From: RH-AL1 sp964243435
GTDB taxonomy: Bacteria; Pseudomonadota; Alphaproteobacteria; Rhizobiales; Beijerinckiaceae
Direction: 5' to 3'
DNA: 17,363 nt
NCBI GenBank assembly: GCA_964243435.1
Contig: CAXTFM010000064.1
Span: 1-17,363, forward strand
The number at the start of each line of letters is the position of its first letter. Position 1 is the first letter of the stretch. The position numbers were made by a program, and so were the translations under genes. Positions 7,275 through 14,948 of this stretch are shown piece by piece. The notes below the pieces were generated by a model. That model was not told the origin of the DNA. It made no database searches and saw nothing but the letters and a program-made list of their open reading frames with translations.

Positions 7275-8135
7275 TTAAGCCGGCGCGCAGCTCGAGGGCA
7301 CCGGCGCCGGCGTGGTGGCGCGGTCGCCCCAGGCCACGAAGGGACCGTTGCGGTAGTGGTGCTCGGCCTTGCCGTAGCGCAGGGCGATGCCGGTCTCGTC
7401 GACGACCGACCCGCCGGCGGCCCGCAGCACGGCGTCGCCCGCGGCGGTGTCCCATTCCATTGTTTGACCGAAGCGGGGGTACACGTCCGCCTTGCCCTCG
7501 GCCACGACGCAGAACTTCAGCGACGACCCCGCCGTGCGCCGCTCCGAGATCGGCAGCCCGGCGAGGAAGGCTTCGGTGCGCGGGTCGCAATGGGAGCGGC
7601 TGGCGAGGGCGACGAGGCCGTCATGCGGGTTGACGCGGGCGTGGATGAGTTCGCGGGCGGCGCGCGGCGGTAACGCCGCACCCGGCGCGACATCGACGGC
7701 GTAGGCGCGCGTGCCGGCCATCCACAACCGCCCGAGCGCGGGGGCGTAAACGGCCCCGGCGCGCGGGATACCGTCGAGGATGAGGGCGATGTTGATGGTG
7801 AACTCGCCGTTGCGGTGCAAGAACTCGCGCGTGCCGTCCACCGGGTCGACCAGGATGAAGGCGCGCCCGCAACGCGGTTTCTCGCCGCGCGACGCGGCCT
7901 CCTCGGCGACGACCGGAAGATACGGCAGGCGTGCCTGCAGCCCGGAAAGGATGATCGCCTCCGCGCGCTCGTCGGCGTCGCAGACCATGCTGCTGTCGGC
8001 CTTCTGCCGGGCGTGGATCTCGCCGGCATACACGCACATGACGGCGATCGCCGCCTCGACGGTCAGCTCGGCGAAGATTTCGGCGATCTCGTCGCAATCG
8101 ATGCCGTCGAGGAAGCCAGCGGCCAACGCCATCAT
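7275..8135 (-). CDS. cysQ: 3'(2'),5'-bisphosphate nucleotidase CysQ
   Basis: This encodes about 286 residues of the inositol monophosphatase superfamily, CysQ branch. CysQ removes the 3'-phosphate from PAP (and PAPS), recycling the by-product of sulfate assimilation and sulfotransfer. The Mg-binding motifs are present in order: K45-ADSSMVCDAD, VVAEEA (E78/E79), VDPVDGT (D97, D100) followed by REFLHRNGEFTINIALI, and WDTAAGDAVL (W228, D229). The REF after DGT is typical of CysQ rather than inositol monophosphatase. The frame stays open upstream to 8474, but that part is Arg/Pro-rich shadow sequence overlapping the divergent SDR gene. The double ATG at 8135/8132 gives the expected length, though the Shine-Dalgarno is weak. 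It is first of a minus-strand group with eipA. Confidence 0.9.
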   Translation of the reverse strand: MMALAAGFLDGIDCDEIAEIFAELTVEAAIAVMCVYAGEIHARQKADSSMVCDADERAEAIILSGLQARLPYLPVVAEEAASRGEKPRCGRAFILVDPVDGTREFLHRNGEFTINIALILDGIPRAGAVYAPALGRLWMAGTRAYAVDVAPGAALPPRAARELIHARVNPHDGLVALASRSHCDPRTEAFLAGLPISERRTAGSSLKFCVVAEGKADVYPRFGQTMEWDTAAGDAVLRAAGGSVVDETGIALRYGKAEHHYRNGPFVAWGDRATTPAPVPSSCAPA

Positions 8136-8314
8136 TGCACCCGTCGCGAAGGCGAGAAGGCATGCGCCTCCCCGCGTATCGAGGCAAGATGGGCATGATC
8201 CCGACACAATCAAATCTGCCGCGGCGTTTCGCCGACGCAACAGTTCGCCGTGCCTCGCCCGTTGTCCACGGAGGCAGCGCGGCGGAGTGCGACGGCGGAG
8301 AAGGATCGACGCGC
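8136..8314. promoter_or_regulatory. Divergent intergenic region between cysQ and SDR gene
   Basis: This 179-base stretch lies between divergent starts and must hold both promoters. No clear -35/-10 pair or inverted repeat was identified. Near its right end GGCGGAGAAGGA (8294-8305) is a strong Shine-Dalgarno that supports a TTG start at 8315 for the SDR gene. Confidence 0.3.
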
Positions 8315-9079
8315 TTGAGCGAGCTTGCCCAAAATCCAACCCATGATCTGACCCACGGCCTGACCGGCGCCGATCGCGCCGCCGTGGTCGGCGCGGGCGG
8401 CGGCATCGGCGGCGCGATCGCCGCGGCGCTGGCCGAAGCGGGCGTGCCCGTCCACGCCCTGGCGCGACGACCACCGCCGCCGGCCTTTCGCGTGCTGCCG
8501 GGCCGGCTCGACCTGACCGACGAGGCGAGCATCGCGGCCGCCTTCGCCGACGTGCCGGACGAAGGCGCGCTGCGCCTCGTCGTCGTCGCCACCGGCCTGC
8601 TCCACGACGAAGCGCAGCAGCCGGAGAAGACCATGCGCGCGCTCGACGCGACCCTGCTCGCGCGCAGCTTCGCCGTGAACGCGATCGGGCCGGCGCTCGT
8701 CGCCAAGCACGCGGTTCCGCGGATGCCGCGCGCGGGGCGCAGCGTTTTCGCCGTGCTGTCGGCCCGTGTCGGCAGCATCGAGGACAACCGGCTCGGCGGT
8801 TGGTACGGCTACCGCGCGGCGAAGGCGGCGCTGAACCAGCTCGTGCGCACCCTCGCCGTCGAAACCCGGCGCGGCAGACCGGACCTGATCGTCGTCGCGC
8901 TGCATCCGGGCACGGTGGCGACGCCGCTCAGCGCGCCGTTCCGCCCCGGCGGGAGCGATGGCGCCACGCTGTTCACCCCCGCCGTCGCGGCCGGCCACCT
9001 GCTGCGGGTGATCGGCGGCCTGTCGCCGGCCGACAGCGGCGGCTTTTTCGCCTGGGACGGCACGCGCATCCCGTTCTGA
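8315..9079 (+). CDS. Short-chain dehydrogenase/reductase (SDR)
   Basis: This encodes 254 residues of a classical SDR. The nucleotide-binding glycine motif is GAGGGIG (26-32), LDLT is at 65-68, and the active-site residues are N122, S149, Y166 and K170 (YRAAK). PG after the active site (LHPGTVATPLS) is also typical. The charged region after beta-2 is ARR, which may favour NADP. The overall pattern, with a VVVATGLLH segment, resembles the C-factor (CsgA)-like SDR group common in proteobacteria, but the substrate is unknown. The start is a TTG at 8315 with AGGA at 8302-8305 (9-base spacing). The frame is open back to 8135 but that part overlaps the divergent promoter region and lacks a ribosome site. 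It may be misannotated if only ATG/GTG starts are considered. Confidence 0.88.
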   Translation: MSELAQNPTHDLTHGLTGADRAAVVGAGGGIGGAIAAALAEAGVPVHALARRPPPPAFRVLPGRLDLTDEASIAAAFADVPDEGALRLVVVATGLLHDEAQQPEKTMRALDATLLARSFAVNAIGPALVAKHAVPRMPRAGRSVFAVLSARVGSIEDNRLGGWYGYRAAKAALNQLVRTLAVETRRGRPDLIVVALHPGTVATPLSAPFRPGGSDGATLFTPAVAAGHLLRVIGGLSPADSGGFFAWDGTRIPF

Positions 9080-9191
9080 CGGGTGACGCCGTCGCGTGCA
9101 CGCCTGCCGTGGCCTCACCCGACGTGAGGTCTTGGCAGGCGCGGAAGCCCGACGTTAATTGTGGGGACGAGTGAGTCGCCGCGTTCCCGCG

Positions 9192-9207
9192 TAAACCGCG
9201 CATTAAC
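9192..9207 (+). promoter_or_regulatory. Putative CtrA-binding box upstream of chpT
   Basis: The sequence TAAA-N7-TTAAC (TAAA 9192-9195, TTAAC 9203-9207) differs at one base from the alphaproteobacterial CtrA consensus TTAA-N7-TTAAC. It lies 60 bases upstream of the chpT ATG, a sensible promoter position. A/T-rich words are rare in this G+C-rich window, which makes the match more notable. Binding has not been shown; this is a pattern match. Confidence 0.45.
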
Positions 9208-9266
9208 CAAGAGCCCGCCTAGCTGGCGGACGCGGTCGAGCGCGCCCCCGACCCCGAAGCCTCACC

Positions 9267-9983
9267 ATGGATGCGTCGATGACGACCTTCTCCCTCGACC
9301 CGCTCGACCTCGCAGCCCTGCTCTGCTCGCGCGTGTGCCACGACGTCATCAGCCCCGTCGGGGCGATCGCCAACGGCCTCGAGGTGCTGGAGTCGGAGAA
9401 GGACCCGGACATGCGCGGCTTCGCGATGGACCTCATCAAGAAGTCGACCCACGTGGCCTCGGCGCGCCTGCAGTTCTGCCGCCTCGCCTTCGGTGCGGCC
9501 GGCTCCGCCGGCGCCTCCATCGACACGGGGGACGCGGAAAGCGTCGCGCGCGGCCTCGTCGGCGACGAGCGCACCAAGCTGCGCTGGGACGCGACCCGCG
9601 CCCTGCTGCCGAAGAACAAGGTCAAGCTCATCCTCAACCTGGTGCTCATCGCCACGCAGGCGATCCCGCGCGGCGGCGTCATCACCGTGTCGACCGACGG
9701 CACCGACAACGCGATGACCTTCACCGTCACCGCGGCCGGCACCAACGCCAAGCTGCAAAGCCACACGCCGCACCTGCTCGCCGGCGAGCCTGCGAACGGC
9801 GTCGACGCCCACGGCATCCAGGCCTTCTATGCCGGGCTCGTCGCCCGCGACGCCCACCTCGTCGTCAGCGCCACCGCCGAGGACGGGGTCGTGACGCTGC
9901 GCGCCGTGCCGGACGGCAGCGCGATGCCGGTGATCGACACCGGCATGATCGGCGTTGCCGCGCCGCAGCAGAAAGTCGCCTGA
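9267..9983 (+). CDS. chpT: Histidine phosphotransferase ChpT
   Basis: This encodes 238 residues. ChpT is the dimeric histidine phosphotransferase that passes phosphate from the hybrid kinase CckA to CtrA and CpdR, controlling the alphaproteobacterial cell cycle. The phospho-acceptor is H25 in SRVCHDVISPVGAIANGLEVL, a near-perfect family signature in helix 1. The C-terminal half is the degenerate ATPase-like domain (for example KVKLILNLVLIATQAIPRGG), which does not bind ATP. Length fits the family (about 210-250). The ATG at 9267 precedes MDASMTTFSLDPLDLAALL; an ATG at 9279 is possible. A near-consensus CtrA box lies 60 bases upstream, suggesting feedback by CtrA (inference). A strong bulged hairpin begins at its stop codon. 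Confidence 0.93.
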   Translation: MDASMTTFSLDPLDLAALLCSRVCHDVISPVGAIANGLEVLESEKDPDMRGFAMDLIKKSTHVASARLQFCRLAFGAAGSAGASIDTGDAESVARGLVGDERTKLRWDATRALLPKNKVKLILNLVLIATQAIPRGGVITVSTDGTDNAMTFTVTAAGTNAKLQSHTPHLLAGEPANGVDAHGIQAFYAGLVARDAHLVVSATAEDGVVTLRAVPDGSAMPVIDTGMIGVAAPQQKVA

Positions 9984-10014
9984 ACCGCCGGCGGCGCACG
10001 CGCCGGCGCGGTTC
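9982..10014 (+). terminator. Bulged 12-bp hairpin at chpT stop (possible terminator)
   Basis: GAACCG/CGGTTC (9982-9987 with 10009-10014) and CCGGCG/CGCCGG (9988-9993 with 10001-10006) form a 12-bp stem with a 2-base bulge (CG, 10007-10008) and a 7-base loop. It starts within the chpT TGA. No U-tract follows. It probably limits readthrough into nfu or stabilises the chpT 3' end. Confidence 0.4.
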
Positions 10015-10112
10015 GGCGGTGCCACGCGCGGCTTGTGCCCTCCCACCCGATCGCCATATGTAACGGCAACGGGCACGCTTGCCCTCACAGCCTGCGGTAG
10101 ACGCCAAGCCCG

Positions 10113-10679
10113 ATGTTCATTCAAACCGAAGCCACACCGAATCCGGCGACGCTGAAGTTCCTGCCGGGCCGCACCGTGCTCCCCGAGGGGACGCTGGACG
10201 TGCGCGACCGCAACGCGGCCGCGCAGCGCTCGCCGCTCGCCGGCGCGCTGTTCGAGATCGAGGGCGTCGGCGGCGTCTTCTACGGCGCGGACTTCATCTC
10301 CGTCACCAAGACCGACGACAGCGAGTGGCAGGTGCTCAAGCCGGCCGTGCTCGGCACCATCATGGAGCACTTCACCTCGGGGGCGCCGCTCCTCGCCGAC
10401 AACGAGGACGCCGACGGCGCCGAGCACGACGAGTTCTTCGACGCGGACGATGCCGACCTCGTCGACACGATCAAGGACCTGCTCGAAACCCGCGTGCGCC
10501 CGGCCGTGGCCGGCGACGGCGGCGACATCAAGTTCCGCGGCTACCGCGAGGGCACGGTGTACCTCGCGATGAAGGGCTCCTGCCAGGGTTGTCCGTCCTC
10601 GACGGCGACGCTGAAGCACGGCATCCAGAACCTGCTGTCGCATTTCGTGCCGGAAGTGCACAACGTCGAACAAATCTGA
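10113..10679 (+). CDS. NifU family Fe-S cluster carrier (Nfu type)
   Basis: This encodes 188 residues with two domains. The N-terminal Nfu domain (residues 1-88) begins MFIQTEATPNPATLKFLPG, the hallmark of mitochondrial-type NFU1 proteins. An acidic linker (about 97-114) follows, then the NifU C-terminal domain (about 116-185) with VAGDGGDIKF and the CxxC motif C157-QG-C160. Two such proteins bind a 4Fe-4S cluster between their cysteines and deliver it to target enzymes such as lipoate synthase and aconitase. The protein is cytoplasmic. The ATG at 10113 is fixed by the conserved N-terminus. It lies 129 bases after chpT; the DUF892 gene on the other side is convergent. Confidence 0.95.
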   Translation: MFIQTEATPNPATLKFLPGRTVLPEGTLDVRDRNAAAQRSPLAGALFEIEGVGGVFYGADFISVTKTDDSEWQVLKPAVLGTIMEHFTSGAPLLADNEDADGAEHDEFFDADDADLVDTIKDLLETRVRPAVAGDGGDIKFRGYREGTVYLAMKGSCQGCPSSTATLKHGIQNLLSHFVPEVHNVEQI

Positions 10680-10706
10680 CCGGCGGACGGGTTTCCTTGC
10701 CCGGCA

Positions 10707-10724
10707 GCCCTGCCCGAGCAGGGC
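10707..10724. terminator. Hairpin between convergent nfu and DUF892 genes
   Basis: There is a perfect 7-bp stem (GCCCTGC 10707-10713, GCAGGGC 10718-10724) with a CCGA tetraloop in the 126-base gap between convergent genes. It is symmetric, so it can form in either transcript and fits a two-way terminator. No U-tract is seen on either side. Confidence 0.4.
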
Positions 10725-10805
10725 GCGGCCAGGGTTTCGCGGACCCCGACCATAGCCTGCACCGGCGGCTTCCCCGCTCGCGAGCCCTCGTTGCGGCGGG
10801 CGGCG

Positions 10806-11300
10806 TCAGCCTGCCTTGCCCGACAACTCGATGTAGCGCGTCGTCACCACCTCGATGATCTCGTCGATGGCCGCCGCCGCCTCCTTCTCCTCCTGGATGG
10901 TCATCTCGAAGGCCCTCACCGATGCCTCGTGGCCGGCCGCCTTGGCGAAGACGACCAGCGAGCGGTAGGCCGCGATCTGGTCGTATTGGAAGGCATAACC
11001 GGCAAATAGGTTCTTGAGGACGGCGTCGCCGGCGAGGCCGTGCATCGCGGCGCCGATCGTGCCGGCGACCTTGGTCACCGTTTCCTTGAGGCCGGATGCC
11101 CCCTCGTCGACCTCGGCGAGCGCCGTATCGAGCCGCCCGATCTGCTTTTCCGTCACGGGGATGTGCTGCGTCAGCACCGTCTGGTAGCGCGGGTAGTCGC
11201 CGAGGCTCGACACCTGACTCTTCATCTGCTGCAGGCCCTGCTCCTCGAGGGCGCGCGTGCTCTTGAGGGCGTCGCGGTACTGGGTTGCGAGTTCGGCCAT
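10806..11300 (-). CDS. DUF892 (YciE/YciF) ferritin-like protein, metal site degenerate
   Basis: This encodes 164 residues, the usual length of the YciE/YciF (DUF892) ferritin-like family, four-helix proteins associated with stress responses in many bacteria. Helix 1 (about 5-30) has TRALEEQGLQQM, helix 2 has LTQHIPVTEKQIGRLD (H47, E51), helix 3 has AFQYDQIAAYRSL and helix 4 has MTIQEEKEAA. In family members helix 3 usually reads like EHYEIAAY, supplying two metal-ligand glutamates; here those positions are Q105 and Q108. The ATG at 11300 has a strong GGAGGAG about 8 bases upstream, so the start is secure; the longer frame to 11930 is spurious. It lies downstream of a DUF3140 gene and a hybrid kinase on the same strand. 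Family placement is from pattern, the loss of ligands is from my alignment by eye. Confidence 0.82.
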   Translation of the reverse strand: MAELATQYRDALKSTRALEEQGLQQMKSQVSSLGDYPRYQTVLTQHIPVTEKQIGRLDTALAEVDEGASGLKETVTKVAGTIGAAMHGLAGDAVLKNLFAGYAFQYDQIAAYRSLVVFAKAAGHEASVRAFEMTIQEEKEAAAAIDEIIEVVTTRYIELSGKAG

Positions 11301-11530
11301 TCTTGATCTCCTCCGCTCGGCGGCGTGCCGGGCGCGGGGCGAATGCAGGGATGGCGCGCGAGTTGACCGGCGGCTTGTCGCAGGGGCGAGCCGCCGCAGT
11401 CCACCGGGCACGCCGGGCCGTCCGCAGGGTGCCGTGCGACGCTTCCGCCGCCGCTCCCGAACACGCGGACCGTCCGGAAAGGCGCTCACCCGACAGGAGT
11501 CCGCGAAGCGGGCTCGGGGCGGGACGGCGG

Positions 11531-11854
11531 CTACTTCTTCGGGTCGTGGCCCCAGTTCATCAGCGAATAGCGCCAGCGCGTGTCGGTGACGTCGCCGCTC
11601 GGGCGCTGCGCCATGTGGCGATGCACGTAGCCGACGACCTTGCGCATGTGGGCGTAGTCGTCCGCGCCGAGGTCGGCCTGCTTCTTGTTCTTGATCTCCA
11701 CGATGCGCCGGCCGGCCTGGTGGCCGACCGACTCGCCCTCGCCCCAGCCGACCTCGCGGCTGTGCTCGGTGCCGAGCCAGTCCTCCAGCTGCTTCGCCGT
11801 CATGTTGACCGCCTCGTGGAAGTCGTCGCGTGTCGTCTTGTCGTCCTTGTCCAT
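11531..11854 (-). CDS. DUF3140 family protein
   Basis: This encodes 107 residues, soluble and highly charged. The pattern DDFHEAVNMTAKQLEDWLGTEHS near residue 10, then REVGW, GHQAGRRIVEI, and a helical segment DYAHMRKVVGYVHRHMAQRP followed by DTRWRYSLMNWGHDPKK, is that of DUF3140 proteins, which have no known activity. The ATG at 11854 is preceded by AGGAGGGG, an excellent ribosome site. It lies 76 bases downstream of the hybrid kinase and 230 bases upstream of the DUF892 gene, all on the minus strand. DUF3140 and DUF892 proteins often appear in stress-related accessory clusters, so a role in desiccation or oxidative tolerance is plausible but inferred from context only. Confidence 0.85.
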   Translation of the reverse strand: MDKDDKTTRDDFHEAVNMTAKQLEDWLGTEHSREVGWGEGESVGHQAGRRIVEIKNKKQADLGADDYAHMRKVVGYVHRHMAQRPSGDVTDTRWRYSLMNWGHDPKK

Positions 11855-11900
11855 TGGACACCCCTCCTGTCGCGGCGGCGCTGCGGCCCGCCTGCCCGCA

Positions 11901-11919
11901 CGCTCCCGGCGCGGGAACG
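11901..11919 (-). terminator. Hairpin between hybrid kinase and DUF3140 gene
   Basis: CGCTCCC (11901-11907) and GGGAACG (11913-11919) pair over 7 bp with one G-T wobble and a 5-base loop. It lies just after the kinase stop codon on the minus strand. No U-tract follows. It may separate the kinase transcript from the DUF3140/DUF892 pair. Confidence 0.3.
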
Positions 11920-11930
11920 CCCGACGTCAT

Positions 11931-14807
11931 CTAGGCGGCCGTCGCCTGCCTTCCCAGGCTGTGCAGCTTTTGCACGAGGTCGGCCATGCGCGTGTCGCCC
12001 TTGTTCAGGACCTGGTCGGCACCGCGCAGCCGGCGACGGTCCTCGGGGGTCAGGTCGCGGGCGGTGAGCACCACGACGGGCACGTCGGCGCATCCCGCGC
12101 GCGTCCGCAGCTCGTGGAGGAAGGCGAAGCCGTCCATCACCGGCATGGAAAGGTCGAGCAGGATCGCGCGGGGCAGCGCGCGCGTCACCTGCTCCAACGC
12201 TTCCGCGCCGTTCGCCGCCTCGGTGACGCTCCACCCGCTCCGTTCGAGGGCGTGCCGGGTGAGCGTGCGCAGCTCGGCCTCGTCGTCCACCACCAGCACG
12301 TCGCCCTCCGCGTCGCGGAACGGCGCCATCACGTGGTGCAGCCGGCTCCAGTCGATCGGCTTCATCACGTAGTCGGCGGCTCCCAGCGAGGTGGCGAGCG
12401 CCCGCTCGGAATGGAAGGTCACCATCACCACGGGGATCGCGCAAAGGTCGGGGTCGGCCTTCAGGGCAGTCAGCACCGACCAGCCGTCCATCATCGGCAT
12501 GGTGACGTCGAGCAGGATGGCGCGCGGCTGCAACCGGCGCGCCAGCGCGAGGCCCGTCGGCCCGTCGGCGGCGGTGCGTGCGGTGAAACCCTCGCGCGCG
12601 AGGAAGCGGCTGGTGAGGTCGCGCTGGGTCTCGTCGTCGTCGATGACGAGCACGACGTCGCGGAGACGGGCGTCGGCCCGTTCCGCGGCGGCGGCGGCGT
12701 CGCCGGCCGCAGCCCCGGCCGCGGGGGCGAGCCGCGCCGGCAGGGTGACGGTGAAGGTGCTGCCCTCGCCCAGCCTCGACGCCACGGCGACGTCGCCGCC
12801 GAGCAGCGTCACGAAGGCCTTGGTCAGCGCCAAGCCGAGCCCCGTGCCGCCGAACTGCCGGGTCGTCGACGCGTCGGCCTGCTGGAAGCGCTGGAACAGC
12901 TTCGACAGCTGCTCCGGCGTCATGCCGATGCCGGTGTCGGCGACGGCGAAGCGCACGGCGTCGCCCTCGCGCGTCACCGCGAGCGTCACCGTGCCCGCTT
13001 CCGTGAACTTGGCGGCGTTGCCGATGAGGTTGAGCAGGATCTGGCGCACCCGGGTGACGTCGGAGTGCATGGCGCCGAGCCCCGCGCCGTTTTCGGCGCC
13101 GAGGTCGACCACGAGGCGGTTGCGCTTCCTTTCCATCAGCGCGTCCACGGTGGCGCCGACCTCGGTCACCATGGCGCGCACGTCGAACGCCTCGGCATAG
13201 GCCTCCATCTTGCCGCTCTCGACCTTGCTGAGGTCGAGGACGTCGTTGATGAGGCCGAGCAGGTGGCGGGCGTTGGACTCGACCTTGCCGATGTCGCGCG
13301 CGAGACTGGCCGGCGCGGCGCCGTCCTCGATCTCCTCCGCCATCATCTCGGAATAGCCGATGATCGCCGACAGCGGCGTGCGCAGTTCGTGGCTCATGTT
13401 GGCGATGAAGGTCGACTTGGCGAAGTTGGCCTCCTCGGCCGCGTGCTTGGCCGCCTCAAGCTCCAGCTCGGCCCGCTTCTGGTCGTCGATGTCGGTGTTG
13501 GTGCCGATCCAGCGGATCACGGCGCCCGCGCCGTCGTGCTGGGGCACGGCGCGCACGAGATGCCAGCGGTACGCGCCGTCGACGCGGCGGATCCTGAACT
13601 CGATCTCGTACACCCCGCCGGTGGCGACCGACGCCGCCCAGCGCGCGCCGGCGGCCGGCAGGTCGTCGGGATGGACGATCGCCGCCCAGCCCCGCCCCTC
13701 GAAACCGACGTCGGACGCCCCGCTATAGGCGAAGGTGCGGTCGTTGGCCCAATCGAGCACCCCGTCGGGCGCGGCGGTCCAGACCTGGTTGGGGATGGCC
13801 TGCGTGAGGGTGCGGAAGCGCGCCTCGTTGGCGCGCGCCTCGTGCTCGGCGCGTACCCGCTCCACCATGTCGCTGACGCGCGCCGCGACGGTTTGCATCA
13901 GCGCGACCTCCCCCGCCGACCAGTGCCGCGGGGTCGCCTGGGTGGCGAACAGGGTCGCCTTGAGCTGCCCTGCCCGCAGCACCGGCACGGACACGAAGGC
14001 CATCGTCTCGATGGCCTCGAACGTCGCCGGATCGAAGTCGGGCTCGTGCCGGATGTCGGCCACCACCACCGTGCGGCCGCGACGCAGGCGCTTGATGGAG
14101 GCGCGGCCGAAGGCGTCGAGCCGGTACGGGCCGGCGAGCGGCGCCACCCCGTCCACGTGGACCGCACCGATCGCCACGGTGGCGTCGTCCGCCTGGACCT
14201 CGCCGTAGCCGACGCGGTTGGCGCCGAGGTGGCGGCCGAGCGTCGCAACGGCCGTGGCGACGATGGCGTCGGGCGCTTCGAGGCCGCGCAGCGCGTCCTC
14301 CAGCTCCAGGCGGAAGGTTTGCCGCCGGGCGGCGAACACCTCCTCGGTGGTTTCGCTGCACACGCAGAGCAGGCCGTCCACGGCGCCGCCGTCGCCGCGG
14401 ACCGGCGTGTAGGAGAACGCGAAATGCGCTTCCGGCGCGCGGCCGTCGCGCACCACCTCCAGCGTGATGTCGCTCATGTGGACCGGTTCGCCCGCCAGGG
14501 TGCGCTCGACCAGCGGCACCAGCTCGTCGCGGACCTCCGCCCACACGTCGAGGAACGGGCTGCCGAGCGCGTCGCGGTCCTTGGAACCGAGCAGCGTCCG
14601 GTAGCCGTCGTTGTAGAGCAGCGTCAGCCCGGGTCCCCAGGCGGTGTACATGGGCTGCTTCGCGGCAAGGACGACGGCGACGATCGTCCTCAGCGCCGGC
14701 GGCCATCCGGCGGGCGCGCCGAGCGGCGTCGCGCGCCAGTCGTGGGAGCGCATGCGCGCCCCCATCGCGCCGCCGCCCTGGAAGTCGGTGTCCTCGGCTG
14801 ACCTCAC
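11931..14807 (-). CDS. Hybrid sensor histidine kinase with two receiver domains
   Basis: This encodes 958 residues with no membrane segment, so it is a cytoplasmic sensor. Domains in order: N-terminal PAS-like (about 30-155, WGPGLTLLYNDGYRTLLG), GAF (about 170-318), PAS (about 328-445, ending IRWIGTNTDIDDQKRAE), HisKA with H473 in ANMSHELRTPLS, HATPase_c (N597 in NLIGNAAKF, DTGIG 624-628, GTGLG 654-658), REC1 (D767, T797, K816) and REC2 (D885, T915, K936). All catalytic and acceptor residues appear intact. No Hpt domain is present, so phosphate must leave through a separate protein or the RECs act as brakes. The start is unclear: the frame begins at a GTG at 14807, with ATGs at 14765 and 14753; the conserved SHDWRATPLG motif follows the last. 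DUF3140 and DUF892 genes downstream suggest a stress signal (inference). Confidence 0.93.
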   Translation of the reverse strand: MRSAEDTDFQGGGAMGARMRSHDWRATPLGAPAGWPPALRTIVAVVLAAKQPMYTAWGPGLTLLYNDGYRTLLGSKDRDALGSPFLDVWAEVRDELVPLVERTLAGEPVHMSDITLEVVRDGRAPEAHFAFSYTPVRGDGGAVDGLLCVCSETTEEVFAARRQTFRLELEDALRGLEAPDAIVATAVATLGRHLGANRVGYGEVQADDATVAIGAVHVDGVAPLAGPYRLDAFGRASIKRLRRGRTVVVADIRHEPDFDPATFEAIETMAFVSVPVLRAGQLKATLFATQATPRHWSAGEVALMQTVAARVSDMVERVRAEHEARANEARFRTLTQAIPNQVWTAAPDGVLDWANDRTFAYSGASDVGFEGRGWAAIVHPDDLPAAGARWAASVATGGVYEIEFRIRRVDGAYRWHLVRAVPQHDGAGAVIRWIGTNTDIDDQKRAELELEAAKHAAEEANFAKSTFIANMSHELRTPLSAIIGYSEMMAEEIEDGAAPASLARDIGKVESNARHLLGLINDVLDLSKVESGKMEAYAEAFDVRAMVTEVGATVDALMERKRNRLVVDLGAENGAGLGAMHSDVTRVRQILLNLIGNAAKFTEAGTVTLAVTREGDAVRFAVADTGIGMTPEQLSKLFQRFQQADASTTRQFGGTGLGLALTKAFVTLLGGDVAVASRLGEGSTFTVTLPARLAPAAGAAAGDAAAAAERADARLRDVVLVIDDDETQRDLTSRFLAREGFTARTAADGPTGLALARRLQPRAILLDVTMPMMDGWSVLTALKADPDLCAIPVVMVTFHSERALATSLGAADYVMKPIDWSRLHHVMAPFRDAEGDVLVVDDEAELRTLTRHALERSGWSVTEAANGAEALEQVTRALPRAILLDLSMPVMDGFAFLHELRTRAGCADVPVVVLTARDLTPEDRRRLRGADQVLNKGDTRMADLVQKLHSLGRQATAA

Positions 14808-14948
14808 CTGATCGTCCCCGCCCCATGCCCGAGCCGCACCCGCGTCGAGGCGCGTGCCTGCCGTCCGCCGACAGCGCGTACCACGCGCCGGCTCGCGAGA
14901 TAACGCCTACAACCGGCGCCGTGCCGCCGCCGCCGTCGACATACGCCT

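Noticed and set aside
8136..8474. Extended N-terminus for cysQ up to 8474
   Set aside because: The extra residues are Arg/Pro-rich and overlap the SDR gene; the family begins near the double ATG at 8135.
11301..11930. Extended N-terminus for the DUF892 protein up to 11930
   Set aside because: It would cover the DUF3140 gene in another frame, and GGAGGAG precedes the ATG at 11300.
11301..11930. EcfG-type general stress promoter (GGAAC-N16/17-CGTT) upstream of DUF3140 or DUF892
   Set aside because: GGAAC occurs only on the plus strand here, not in the direction of these genes, and no CGTT partner was found at the right spacing.
11685..14801. 1038-residue open frame antisense to the hybrid kinase
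   Set aside because: It mirrors the kinase codons in a G+C-rich strand, shows His/Arg/Gly/Val bias and no recognisable domain; the kinase frame has all expected motifs.
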